Shown here one piece after another: positions 1 to 11,995 of a DNA stretch of 64,000 bases; positions within the stretch are counted from its first letter, which is position 1; every line of letters begins with the position of its first letter. A model generated the notes under the pieces. It did no database searches and was not told where the DNA came from. It saw only the letters and a list, made by a program, of their open reading frames with translations. Location of the stretch: positions 122,001 to 186,000 of the forward strand of contig NW_019775524.1 of the NCBI RefSeq assembly GCF_001039355.2. Direction: 5' to 3'. The translations under genes were made by a program, and so were the position numbers. Source of the DNA: Lingula anatina. Taxonomy: Eukaryota; Brachiopoda; Lingulata; Lingulida; Lingulidae.

Positions 1-2489
1 TATCATCACATTCCACTACTTGCCAAAGATAATGACACTTCAAAAAGTACACTTTCAAATGTCAGCTTCTAAGAACCACAATTTTTCATTGTTTGCATCT
101 GTACTTTCCCATACCTTTCCCATACCATATTTGAGCATTTTTCTTGGAATGTAATGCAAGGCCAGACGCCGAGTTGCTGAGTTTCATATTGGTAAGAATA
201 TATTTTCAACAGTGGTCAGAAGTCAGAGCCATATATTTATGACTAAAAAAAAAGCAAGATATGGAAAATAAGGCAATTTTATAGAAAAAAAAATGTACCT
301 ACAGCATTGCACATGTTTGACTTAGAGGATGGATGCCATCTTATGTGAGGACATGTATCCAGTATATGTCAACTATTGAATATTAAAAAATTGGCTTGTG
401 TTGTATGCTGGATAGTGTCATCTGTGTATTTTCTAGCATATTTGGCTTTGTGACTGTGAGAATATTGTATTGGTTTTATTGGAAGAGAACTATTTAAACA
501 TATGGTATTAAGTCATTCTGCACGTTCTTTGTTCCCTTTGGAAAGATGGCAGCAGGATTGACTTGCTAAGAAGCAGTGATTAGTTATAAAGAGCAAAATA
601 AAAAGGTTTTTTTGAGAAAGTGAACTCACAACAGAAATCGATTGGATGTAGATCTACAGCAAAGCATTTCTCAAATGTGTTGAATAAATACTTTATATGG
701 ATGATTGCTTCAACTGTCTATTGTATCTATTTTAAGGTGCAAAAATTGAAAATTCAATTTAAACAACTAAAAGTAGACCCTTGTTATAGTAAGACGTGCA
801 ATATTTCCTGCAGAAAAGGCAAAGTGACATTCAAAATCTGAAGAATTTGTGAAAATAAGCATTTTTAATTTGCACGTATGTTTCCATAAATATTACTTGA
901 CATGTGTTTCAGGCAACAAGGTCTGACACAAGTGGGCTCTTTTGTACAGAATTTTTCTCACACATTAACTACCAAATCGTGTTTGCCACTAAAGTAACTC
1001 CAGTGCAAATATTTAACAAACAACAGATGTAAAAGACAACATATTGAAAAGTTAAAGGGCATAAATGGGTATTACTTAGATGCAAATTATATAACCCCCA
1101 TGTGCCAACTTATTCAAGTGTATAATCTGTAAAGGAAGTTCATAAATGCTAAATGTTATATAAAACAGTAATGTTTTGTTTATTACATAATTAATAATAA
1201 ACATAAATAAGAAAAAAAGGTTGTTTAACAGATATACATGCCTCCTCGTTGCCAATGTACTTGTATAATTATCAGCTTTTCTGTATTCTACTCAACACCA
1301 GAAAGAGGTGTGTCATTCAATAAATCTGATTGCATTCCCTGCAGAGTTGGATCAATCTACGTAGAACAATTGTGTCCACGGGAATAACAAACATTTAGAT
1401 TTTTGTGGTGATCCATTAATTACAGTTTATTAATAAGTTAATTAAAAAAAGTTTGTTAGCAACATTATGCAGAAAAACTATACAGAAATTTGGATGAATT
1501 TTTCAGATGGGTCACAAATGGACTAGTTTTGGTGTTATTAATTAATTAATTAATGATAATCAGAATTGAGATACTGTATCTGAAGTGCATTTCTAGTTAC
1601 TTGACGATTGCCTGTAAACAAAGGGGGTCTGTCCTAAATAATGCCAGAATACATGCAAATACACCAAGTTGGCAACACTGGCATTAGCACACTTTTTCTC
1701 TCAATTTGTGTCGTGCCAAAATATAATTATCAAAACTGCCAACAATTACACTTTTTTTCATTAAGGCAGTGCTTTCTGTTTTTCTACATTGCTGTTCATC
1801 TAAGGTGATTATGGTAATCTAGCCTCTGATGGTTTTTGTGGCTGAAAGAAAAATCCACATTTCCAAGAATTTGATGTTTTTCAGGCTATGTGTTAACTGC
1901 ATCAACATGCTGAACAGTCTCAGGTAGTTTTCTGTCACGACATCAGAGTTTTTTTAAGTTGATGTAGCAGGGTTTTGTTTAATTATATAAATCTCCTTTT
2001 ACGATTGCCACATTTTAGGAATTAATTTAGTAATGATGAGTAATGATTCACTTCTAGGAAGTACAAAAGATGCCCTAAATAGAAAAGAACGTCATTTTTT
2101 TCTCTTTGCATTAAAGGAATCAAATATGTGAAAGCAAATATTTTTCCTCATGACTCATTGCAACAAAGACTACACACTTTTTAATCAAAAAGATGCCAAC
2201 AGAAAATCTCTATTTATATTCCTGAAAACATGCCTGCAATAATTTCAAGCTCTAATAATTTTATCATCTGATTAGCAGACAGTCTTCAATGATTTCCTGT
2301 TTGGTAGCAACTTGGGAGGTGAAAACAGAAACAAGAGTAGCCTACAGAAAACTATGCACAATAATGTATTCTTACAAGTATAAAAAATTGAAATATTTCA
2401 CTGATAGAAAACCAGTGAAACCAGCACACTTCTAGCCAGACGCTAAGATTCTCCCATGCTTACATTGATAAGAACTGGTTTAAGTTCAA

Positions 2490-2830
2490 TTGAAGTGAGC
2501 TTGGATTCTCTGTAACACATATAAACCACTTCTACTTAAGTTTCTTATATGACTCAAGTAAAGTTTACATGCTATGACAAAAACCAAATTAGTCACTTGA
2601 TCAGTCACAAGAGAGCTTCAAAATTCTGGTCGTAAATTGACCTATGTATCCATCCCTATGGTAAAAGTCCAATGATGTAGCAATGTATGGACATTACTGC
2701 TATGTGGACGATGTTCAAATGAGTTGCTAAAAAGGACCAAAGGTTAAACAGCACAGAAAGAAGGCAGAAAATGCCCATTCAAATGTCATTTTTTTTTGGG
2801 GGGAGGGGGGGGAATAGGAAGCAATGGTCT
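2490..2830 (+). repeat. Dispersed repeat, copy 1 (partner at 35130-35470)
   Basis: This stretch aligns by eye, in the same orientation, with 35130-35470 inside CLEC16A. Shared blocks include CACTTGATCAG, a CATATAAACC block near the start and a CAGAAAGAARGCAGAAAAT block near the end. The copies are clearly diverged. No terminal repeats or coding sequence are visible, so the class is unknown. Confidence 0.6.
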
Positions 2831-5359
2831 TTGGAACTTCTTTAAATTATTGTATCTGTAAATAAGTGGTGGCATTTTGTGAGGTTTTATGGCAAAATTT
2901 TGACTTCAAATGCTTCTTAAATCTTTAAATAAAAACAAAAAATCTTTAGACTGTGCAATTGTTTGGAGACGACCTGTATATAAGCTTTTCATCAAATGGC
3001 ATGACAAATCAGCCATACATTTTACCTGTTAATCTACTGATAAGGTTGCAATGCAAAAAATTGCATGCCACAATTTTTTTATCTTGATCTTTCTTTCAGC
3101 GTTCGGTTTTTAATTATGGATAAATTTCAAAAGTCTGAAGTGAAATAGTGTTACCATTTGCCTGTAATTTTGTTAACAAAAGAAGTGTGCATGCACCAGA
3201 CATTGGTAAAGTTTAAAAATTTATTGATAACTACATGGAGAGGCTTATAATTGCTGTTAGCATATTCATATATCATAACAGAAGATAATAAGGTTAATTA
3301 TTTAAAACCAAATTTAAAATGATGATATCGTGATTTCAAAAGGGCAATAAAACTTTAAAAAAATTACATAAACTTATATTCTATTGTGGTATGCATTGTT
3401 GAATTGATCTACAGCATTTCTAACCTCAGTGGAAGCATTTATTATCATTAGCATATGTTAAACACAAGAACTCATTGGAGTTTGTCCATAAATATTCAAA
3501 ATTTACCTGATAACTGTTTGAACTTTTGGTCAGCCAGACTTTATTCTAGTCCATACAATAATCAAAGAGTGACATAACAGTACATGCTTTTGTAGCATGA
3601 CCCATTGATCAAAAGACCCAAAGGAGCCCCAATAAACTATTGCTGGCCTGTTATTTCCTGGAAAGTACATTACTTGGAAAATTAATCAGAACTTCTTAAT
3701 AAACTAAAGCAGCTTTTATTGATGTCTGTTTGCTGTTTAATGTGCTTCATGCGATAACAATACTAGTGCATTACAGGACTGTGGTTGCATAACAACATGC
3801 ATTAATTCTTTTCTTCATTTTTTTTATTTCCTTCACCAGAAGGTTTTACTTTGCTCAGTACATTATGAACTATTTCTATTCAACACAAAGCTAAGCAGCA
3901 CTTGGTTGCATTGCAGACTTCATACACCTATATCATCTTTTATTTGGCCATTGATTCCTATATCCAGTGAACTTGCAAAGAAATTATTGCAAAATTTACA
4001 AAGTTAAAATATGCACAAAATTCAGAATGGCCAAGAATGCTAGGCCAAAGTGACATCCACCCTTGTTTTTTAGCTGCATTAACATAACACATAAATAAGA
4101 TTTAGGAAACAAAATAGAGCACTAGTCTGTACTAAGCTCAAATAGACATGATGCCTTTCTTTTCTTCATATGTATATATATTTATTTTTTATGTAAGTAT
4201 TGCATTTTTCATATAAACCTTGCCAATCCAGAAGACTTGCGATATAAATACCCTTGCAGGTCTTCTGGTATATCAAGCGGTCATGACCTGTCAAACTGGC
4301 AATTTTCCCATGTGTGGGTATTACTCCATCCTTGGCATGTACCAGTACCAGCAACACATGATTATACACTTGGCATATCCTATAATCTTATCCGGCAATT
4401 TGAGATCTGATAATAAGCAATTATTAATAAGCCTGTTACATACAATAATTAACTTTGGGTGAGGTCAGAAATTGCATTTTCATTTTAGCCAAATGCATGA
4501 CATTGCAACTTAGCACATTAATTGTAAATAATTAAAAAGGATGTAACATGCTATATGGACATTAACCCAGGACGGATGCAGCCTGGTATGTCACAATAAT
4601 GACCAAACATGATACAAAATTGAAAGTCCCTCTAAGCCATTCTTTTAAGAATATTTTCTTTTAAGAATATTTAAAAATATTCTGTTTCAGGATTGTTGAA
4701 TCATTCTCTTAGTTAATTTATTATTTTTTTACATACATGATTTTGATTAAAATAGTTTGGTAAAGGGTATGTAAAAGTTATTTCGTTAAAGGATAGTTAA
4801 AGATATGATGAAGAAAGGCAAAGACGGAACAATTAAACTACTACAGTAATACTGTGGGAGACATTTTGATATGTACTAACATCAGAAAGACCAATTAAGA
4901 AACCATTAAATAGCAATGTTCATTCCTCCGAGTCATACATCAATTTAGATGGTAACTTAAACAGCAATAAGCCTTGGAAGAAAACAGACCCCAAAATTTC
5001 AGGTGTGCTTAAGGCTACATTCCATGAAATATATCATTATATCAACTAATTTGTGTTTTTTCTTTCATTTTCTTATTCATGTATCAATCTATCATATCTT
5101 GCATATACTAAGGGACCATGATGATCAACATCAATAACTGGTATGACTGTAATTGTGCTAGGGTGCCATTTTTTACCTGTTAAAGTACATGGACCAATTA
5201 ACTCAAACAATTTTCTTGGGCATGGATAGCAATCCAGTCAGAGGATAACTCTGTTACCACTACAAACCAAATTGCCAAAATTTATTTATTAACAAAGGCT
5301 TTGTTTACAAATGTCCTTTGAAAATTGAAGATTAAAATTAATAAATGAAAAAATCTTAA

Positions 5360-5706
5360 TAGAGTGCTTTAAAAAACTGGTCACACTCCTCTGTAGTACT
5401 CATGCACAGCTCCTATTTGCCATTGGAATTTTTCTGATAAGAGCCCAAGTAATAGAGAAAATCAAGAATTCAAGAAAGGCACTTTAACCCCAAAACTGCA
5501 GATGTGACATCTGGAGTAGAATATTAATATATGACCATATTTTTTTCTGAAGACAAATAACAACCAAGATTATTAATATATAACAATTTCTTACAATATC
5601 CAGTTTTATAAATTAAGATAATTATTAAAATAATAAATTTTATAAATTAATAAATAAAGTTGTTTTTTTTTAGCCTGACTTTGGCTAACAGGGTAAATAA
5701 CCTTGA
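5360..5706 (+). repeat. Dispersed repeat, copy 1 (partner at 31938-32236)
   Basis: It aligns with 31938-32236 in the same orientation. The best block is TGTAGTACTCATGCACAGCT followed by ATTTGCCAYTGGAATTTTT, and both copies end with a GCTAACAGG block. The copies are old and AT-rich. No coding content. Confidence 0.65.
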
Positions 5707-6255
5707 ATCGGCACTTTCTAGAGAAAACCAATTTTACACAACAGACTCCCATTTAATCACTTGAGCCAGAATACACAATGATTCAATGAACATGGCAGAA
5801 TAAAGCAAAGTGAAAGTGGCGTGCAAAATCTGTGAAAGCAGAACACAGGCCCAGTAAGTTTTCAACTAGCCGTTTCCTTGTTTCATGGATATTACCTCCA
5901 TCTTTCTATCTGTTGAAGCCCAGTTTCACCACTGATGAGTATTGTATGTTTAATATTCCATTTAAAACATATTATGGCAACAGATGGTATTTGGATAACT
6001 GTGAGTAAAAACATTCAAACACAGTGATTGCAAGTAATGAATGAGATAAAGTTGACAATCAACTGAAAAAATATAGAAAGTGTTATAATACATACATGCA
6101 ACATACATCTTTTCATATTTTATTTAACACTAAATAGCAGAGGTACAATTACCTAAATATGGAAACATCAATTTTATGTTTTGAAACTACTGACCTGGTA
6201 TTTCCCCTAATGAAACATTTTCTACTTCAAAAAGAGGATCAAATCAGGAAACATC

Positions 6256-6430
6256 GGGGGCGTCTCGATAGTTCGAAGGTTCGTTGGTCCGAAGGTTCAT
6301 TGGTCCGAATAGTGGTAACATTTTCATCGATTTTTTAATTAAGGGGTTCATTGGTCAGAAGGTTCTATAGTGAATATTCGGACCAATGAACCTTCGGACT
6401 ATTGAACCTTTGGACTATTGCTACGGCCCC
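6256..6430. mobile_element. 175-bp MITE with 8-bp target duplication
   Basis: The ends are inverted repeats of about 60 bp that begin GGGGGCGT on the left and, read inward, GGGGCCGT on the right. They contain the repeated phrase TTCATTGGTCCGAA. The element is flanked by a perfect 8-bp direct repeat GAAACATC at 6248-6255 and 6431-6438, which is a target-site duplication. It has no coding capacity. An 8-bp duplication fits hAT, Merlin, P or a short Mutator type; the GGG start does not look like a typical hAT end, so I leave the superfamily open. Confidence 0.88.
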
Positions 6431-7985
6431 GAAACATCTGTGCTGCATAGGGTTTAGCCAATTCCTAATTTCTGAATAAAACATTTCCTTTTAGTCTTTT
6501 AAGCACTAGTGGTGTATAACAATCAATTTTCTTATTTCAAATTCTTTGCTGATAAAAAACAGAAGAATGAAAGTTTGAAAAATTCTTATAATTTAAAAAA
6601 CATAAATGAGTCTATGGAAAAATTAATTGGGCTGGAACATAAAAAACACAGTTTTTCCTGACGTGCTTAAGTCCAATATGCTTCATTTAAATTTGCTTTA
6701 AAATCACTTTTTTTTAAAACTAGATGAGGCCTGTAATGAGTAACCACTCCACAATAGTGAAAAACAGTGGATATGTTATCTGAAGAGACTGTGGGTTTGT
6801 TCTCCATAATCAGATCACACCAAAGACAAGAAAGCATTTTAAAATTTAAGAAAGAAAGAATGAAAGTGAGAGACAAATTGAGAATCATACACTAATATGA
6901 ACACTTGGTAATAAATCAAGCAACCACTGCAATGTTTCCAAGAGAGAAGTTAGCATGTGGCTTTGAGAATTGTTTACTGCCTCAAAAACTACATACTAGT
7001 ATTCACTCCAGTTGCTAACACACTGCTGTTACTATTCCAAAAATTGAAGTCCTTTATTCAACTGTAAAGGAGTAATATTGCACATATTCCAGAAAATTGT
7101 TAATCTCTTGGTAACAATTTTTTGAGAAATAAATGTCAACAATGAGAATAAATTGCAAACTTGACTGTATTTATTAATCATAAATTCCTAAAACTAGAAC
7201 ATTTTTTTAAAAATTCCTGTGGAGCAACAAAATATAATGGCAAGCCAGCTCATATTTCTATACTTATACTAAAAGCACGACAAGTGGTATAGAGAAATAT
7301 AACATTTTATGATTCCAAAAGTATTTGTCTAAAAGATGATTTTCCCTATTGAAAAGACTGAGTTTATACTGTATAACATGTCCTTATATGTTTATCACAA
7401 TAAAACTGGGCAAAATTGTGAAATGTAACAGATATTGCCTCAGTTTAACCCTGTAGCTTAAAAATTACGACTGCAGTTCCTCTATCTGGGAAAAACATGG
7501 CATGTAAAGGAAAACTGCTTTCAAGGACATATGTACAAACATGTAAACATATTCTCAGAGGCAAAGGTAAGCTGTTCTTGATTAATCCCTCTCCAAAATT
7601 CCATTTAATTATTTATTCTGCACAAACTGTCTCCTTGAGTTTGTGGAGTCTGGAAAATCTCTTCTCTCTTCTGCCTGGAAACAGGGTTGGCATGCTGATA
7701 GAAGACAATCGGACAAGTTTCCAGTGTCCCCTCAACTTCAGGATGTGTGTCTGACTGAAAATGAAACTTTGATTGAGGCACAAGTGCTTGTAAAATACCA
7801 AACGAGATTATGAATAGATCCGAAAAAAGACATGTTTAGGCCTGCCATGCTACAAATTAACCAATTGTGAATTAAATCTACAAACTATAATGTAAAAATG
7901 AAATAAAAAAAATATATATATATATCAGGTAAATGCAGAGAGCTCATCAACATTACAGCTGTAGCTTTATCCACAGGGTCATTTA

Positions 7986-8152
7986 CAGGGGTGGATTTAG
8001 GCCATCTTCTGGGTCTTCCAGAAGACGGTCAGATTTTCAAGTTTACATTGACGGGTATCTATTTTTTCTGTCGGAAGACGGTCATAAATGGAGGATGGAT
8101 CAACAAAGTTAATTTAGAAGACCGTCAGAAAATATCTCAGAATCTGCCCCTG
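7986..8152. mobile_element. hAT-like MITE, 167 bp, 5-bp target duplication
   Basis: It begins CAGGGGTGGATTTAGG and its other end read inward is CAGGGGCAGATTC, which are typical hAT-style terminal inverted repeats. A 5-bp direct repeat ATTTA lies directly outside both ends (7981-7985 and 8153-8157). A second copy is at 55461-55629. Internally GAAGACGGTCAGATTTTCAA is shared by both copies. No transposase is encoded. Confidence 0.88.
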
Positions 8153-8462
8153 ATTTATATTGTGTTATTGCAACTGTTTCTTCAGCTATAAAACAGTATG
8201 ATAAACACAGATGCATGGCCTACAAAAATACATCTTCATAAGCATAAAAATGAAGATAATGATCCAACAAAGAACACCTGCCCATTTATATCTGGGATAT
8301 TTAATGATATCCCTTATATATGTGAATGATACTAGGGGCACTTATTTTAGTTCAAAAGTACAAACATAATCTTGCATACAAATGGCTTTACAGAATAAAA
8401 TAGAAAAAAACTAAAAATGGATGAATACACATATACATGCATGAAAGACTGGATTCTGTAAA

Positions 8463-8463
<1 letters not shown>

Positions 8464-8499
<36 letters not shown>
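8464..8499. repeat. (CA)n microsatellite
   Basis: About 18 uninterrupted CA units. No gene lies nearby. Confidence 0.95.
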
Positions 8500-8500
<1 letters not shown>

Positions 8501-9589
8501 TTTAAATCAACAACAGGGAGAGGTGGATGGAGGACTTTAGTACAATGTAACACCAGCTAGCTTCTCGTATGAAGAAAAAAAAAGCAGTGACTACTGTCAG
8601 GTTAATGCATTGTATTTAAATCTCTTGGGTGATTGTAAATCAAGCAGTCCATCAGGATGACCCATCCATTAAGTTTAATTGCTTCAGTCACAGTGGGAGT
8701 GATACATTTGAAAACTGTATGACTTTTCTTTTATATGGGTAGCAGCCAGTACTCTCACAGTGCTAAGCCTTGGGCCCCTTTTCTAGCTATATATCGTGTG
8801 AGTGATGGATAATTATATTAATATACATGTATAAAAGACTGGATTTCGTCAAATTCACTTATATACACTCCATAAGAAAATTAAATATACAGAATGCAGC
8901 ATACCTATTTATTATGGTAAAAACCTACACCAGACCTGTAGGCAAGGGCAGTGCAGGGGGGGACTGGAGGGGTTAGAAAGAACCACCCTTTTGGCCAGAA
9001 AGGGTCTAGTCTTAATCACATTTTGATATAATAAGGTCTATGCCATAAGTGATTGGACTAAAGGGATAAGAAGATTCACTTAAATAGAAGAATCCCTCTT
9101 TGAAAGTAATGGATTCAGACCCTTATACAATTGTGCGAAAAACTCCCCCTAACACTAAACCCTCTCAAGCCCAGTCCAAAACATGGTTGTTTACAATTTA
9201 ATGCCTATTACCTACATGTATGTTCAACTAGTAGAATCTCTTCTTACTTGTTACGGGAGTGGTAACAAGATACAAAGAAATGTGAGTCATTTTAATGCTT
9301 ATAAGCTACTGCTTAGAAACATTATTTTCATGTTTCATTTCATTAGTATGTTTCCTTAGTGAACAAAATCTGTTAAGCAAAGAAAATCACAACAGAATTG
9401 GTACCTATTACACTGATTCAAGATGTTTTTTTCTCTTCATACAGCCTACCTTACTGCTAGTTCCTACAGTGGCAAGACGATAAATGCAGTATAATTTATT
9501 TTATCAAGGTGATAGGTTCAAAGGCATATGTGAAATGAATAAGACGGGAATAATAATTAAGTTACAGGTAAATTAGACAAAATATTAAG

Positions 9590-9596
<7 letters not shown>

Positions 9597-9635
<39 letters not shown>
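9597..9635. repeat. (CA)n microsatellite
   Basis: About 19 CA units following a short ATAT run. Confidence 0.95.
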
Positions 9636-9638
<3 letters not shown>

Positions 9639-10711
9639 CAGCACTTTCTGTTATTGACAGATACAGATCTAATTCTACTTCATATTTTCTGTCCATATAC
9701 CAAAAAAGGCAAATGACACATTAATCCTAAGACTTCACATTAATCCTAAGGCTTAAGGGGGTAAAAAGTTTTATTCACATTTTTAATTTTAGAACTGATC
9801 TAACCAAATATGTATATTCATTCAAAACATCTTTTTGGTGCTGCTATGACAAAAGTTCTTAAAAAGAAGGGTCAGTAGTTCAGAGTTTTCCACCCTAAAC
9901 TGACCATGCAGATAAGTGATGAATATAATTAAAACACTTTAAAGTATTGAAATATATAAGGATTCTCAATCATTTAATAATAAATAAAAATAACTGCAAA
10001 TTTAAGTTATAATATAATATTGGAGGGGGCAGTATCAAAGTAGAACAACAAAAGAATACCAAATTATTTGAAATCAATGATAAATATATTAAAATAAATA
10101 AATAAACAACAGTAAATTTTAGTTTTGATAAATAAATGTTAGGTGGGAGCAGCATCACATATAGAACTACACAGGAATTCAATTCCAAATAATTTCAAGT
10201 AGATAAAAAAAATAGAAGTACCAAGCCTTCCATATCTATTTTAAACATTTCCTGAAACACCTTTTCATTAATCATGCATTTCCAAATAAGAACAATTACA
10301 GTGGAAATTCCGGAGTGAGATATACTATATGCTTCCTCTTTGCGACTTTGCACTTTCCAGTCTCTACTTTCCTGCATTTTTAGAGAGGATCCTGGATGTA
10401 CAATGCAAATTTAATACACTTTTTGATACAATTTAGATCTAAATGTTTTCATTTCTGCAGTGTCAATGACCTTATGGCATGCTTTGCTTCAAACCAGCGA
10501 CCGAACCATGTTTCAACCATTTAAAATCCATCCATGAACTAAGCTCACCGCAAACTTCATTTACCCCTAATATGACCTCAACTACCCCTAATATAACCTA
10601 CTAAGTATACAGATTCAATAAGGAGTACCTGTCTGCACTATGTCAATCTAAATGAAAGTGACCAACCTGTGACCGTGTCCGGCACGGCTTTGCTGCCATT
10701 ACCGCAGTCGA

Positions 10712-10725
10712 GGGAATTCCCCGAA
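10712..10725 (+). promoter_or_regulatory. Overlapping kappa-B and STAT-type sites upstream of SOCS
   Basis: GGGAATTCCC at 10712-10721 is a perfect palindrome matching the NF-kB/Rel consensus GGGRNWYYCC. It overlaps TTCCCCGAA at 10717-10725, which matches the STAT consensus TTCN3GAA. The pair lies about 190 bp upstream of the SOCS start codon. Motif matches are seen directly; binding is inferred. SOCS genes are classic STAT targets in a negative feedback loop, which makes the placement meaningful. Confidence 0.6.
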
Positions 10726-10730
10726 CTGGC

Positions 10731-10740
10731 GTGACGTCAC
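10731..10740 (+). promoter_or_regulatory. CRE-like palindrome GTGACGTCAC
   Basis: A full 10-bp palindrome containing the CREB/ATF core TGACGTCA lies 6 bp downstream of the kappa-B/STAT pair and about 177 bp before the SOCS start codon. Function is inferred from the motif and its position. Confidence 0.55.
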
Positions 10741-10782
10741 CATACCCATTTATGGAAATGGGGATTCCTGAAGCTGACTTCC

Positions 10783-10791
10783 TTCTTGGAA
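10783..10791 (+). promoter_or_regulatory. Second STAT-type site TTCTTGGAA
   Basis: This matches TTCN3GAA exactly and lies about 126 bp upstream of the SOCS ATG and 66 bp from the first STAT match. Two such sites this close together are what a STAT-driven feedback promoter would have. Confidence 0.55.
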
Positions 10792-10916
10792 GACTCGACT
10801 GCTGATTTCCCAGTAAATCAAACAAGTTAGAAGCTTAGAATCGATGATATACATGAAAAGGAGGGATAAACCGTCAAACGAAGCAGTATCATACAGATAT
10901 ACGACTGACAGGGTTG

Positions 10917-11819
10917 ATGTCTTTGCTGATTGAACGATCAGCTAACTCAGCGCTTTGGAGCACCCAAATGCCTGTAACGGCAGGTCCGGTGGCATTGACC
11001 GAATTACATAATATTTTAATTAGACTTCAACAAAACGATTATGTAGGAAAGACTAAACTAAGTACTCAAGATCGATGCACGGCGTCTAATTCTCAGAGTA
11101 TGAGCCCACGCTTTGACGAAAGTGCTAGTCGCAATACAGACTCCCTACCTAAGCCTCCCCCGCGGACGTACAAGGACATGAAAGCTACGGGTGAAGGGGT
11201 CATGAAACCAGCACCAAAGTCATATAATGGAGATAGCATGAGCACAAGTCTTAAAATACCCGACAAACTGAAAACAGAGAAAGATTTAGAGAGAATATCA
11301 AAGACTCTAGAAGCTTTATACAACTCATTTTGGTACCACGAAGATATGACACGTCAGGAGGCAAAGTCATTCTTAAAAGACTCCGAAGTGGGAACGTTTC
11401 TGGTACGGAATAGCAGCGATCCACATTATCTATTTGCACTAAGTGTTAAGACGAAAAGAGGAGCAACGAGCGTTCGTGTGGAGTATATTCGTGGTAAATT
11501 CCGTCTTGACTGCGAGGACGCATTGTTGAATCAGATGCCCCGGTTTAACTGCGTCGTAAAGTTAATTGAATTCTACATCAGATTAAGTGAAAATGACAAC
11601 AGACATCACTGTGTGTGGCTAGAGAGCACGGGGAGGAGAGACGTACCTGTGAAATTAGTAAAACCAGCATTTAGTGCCGTACCAAGTCTACAGCATTTAT
11701 GTCGATTAACAATTAATAGATCAATGAATAGGCCAAAACTTGAAGACGGTTTTGTAGACTGCCTCCCATTACCTACAAGGCTAAAAGCATTCCTTGGGGA
11801 ATATCCCCATAAGCATTAA
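10917..11819 (+). CDS. Suppressor of cytokine signalling, SOCS2/CIS type, single exon
   Basis: An intronless frame of 300 residues. The frame opens 3 bases earlier with TTG; the first ATG is at 10917 and an in-frame TGA lies upstream near 10852. Residues 1-135 are a low-complexity N-terminal region with a proline patch. An SH2 domain starts at about residue 139 (WYHEDMT) and carries the phosphotyrosine-binding FLVRN at 161-165. A SOCS box occupies about 255-300, starting SLQHLCR and ending LPLPTRLKAFLGEYPHKH, the arrangement of SOCS2 and CIS. The SOCS box recruits elongin B/C and a cullin-RING ligase, while SH2 binds activated cytokine receptors or JAK-STAT partners, so the protein should damp JAK-STAT signalling in the cytosol. 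The long N-terminus is nearer to CIS than to the short vertebrate SOCS2. I leave the symbol blank because orthology to CISH or SOCS2 needs a tree. A polyadenylation signal AATAAA lies at 11990-11995. Confidence 0.94.
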   Translation: MSLLIERSANSALWSTQMPVTAGPVALTELHNILIRLQQNDYVGKTKLSTQDRCTASNSQSMSPRFDESASRNTDSLPKPPPRTYKDMKATGEGVMKPAPKSYNGDSMSTSLKIPDKLKTEKDLERISKTLEALYNSFWYHEDMTRQEAKSFLKDSEVGTFLVRNSSDPHYLFALSVKTKRGATSVRVEYIRGKFRLDCEDALLNQMPRFNCVVKLIEFYIRLSENDNRHHCVWLESTGRRDVPVKLVKPAFSAVPSLQHLCRLTINRSMNRPKLEDGFVDCLPLPTRLKAFLGEYPHKH

Positions 11820-11989
11820 CGTACGGCACAACAGGAATCCATAATCATGTATGTTGACTTTCTAATATATGATATACCGTTCCATATAATTTATTCGTGC
11901 GAGTCCAGTATGAGAGGATTGTTCGTCGATGTGTACGCTGTGTGATGTACTATGTATGGTGTATTACCCATGACTGATTAGCAGAATAT

Positions 11990-11995
11990 AATAAA
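11990..11995 (+). terminator. Candidate polyadenylation signal of the SOCS gene
   Basis: AATAAA lies 171 bp after the stop codon, a usual distance for a short 3' UTR. No other canonical signal is closer. Confidence 0.5.

Larger units (their letters stand above)
1..6247. other. Intergenic AT-rich DNA, no supported gene
   Basis: No open frame in this stretch looks like a real exon: the frames are short, AT-driven and show no recognisable domain. It contains a G-rich run near 2800-2811 and the left members of two dispersed repeat pairs (about 2490-2830 and 5360-5706). It could hold introns or UTR of a gene lying to the left, which I cannot exclude. Confidence 0.5.
6439..10680. other. Intergenic DNA with microsatellites and one hAT-type MITE
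   Basis: No coding exon is supported. The open frames here are short and lack domains. Visible content is the MITE at 7986-8152, an (AT)n run near 7912-7926, and (CA)n tracts near 8464-8499 and 9597-9635. Confidence 0.5.

Noticed and set aside
4230-4268. Short hairpin CCAGAAGAC...GTCTTCTGG
   Set aside because: Arms of about 9 bp with an interrupted extension are expected by chance in 64 kb.
10914-10916. TTG as the SOCS start
   Set aside because: A nuclear animal gene should start at ATG; the first ATG is at 10917 and an in-frame stop lies upstream.
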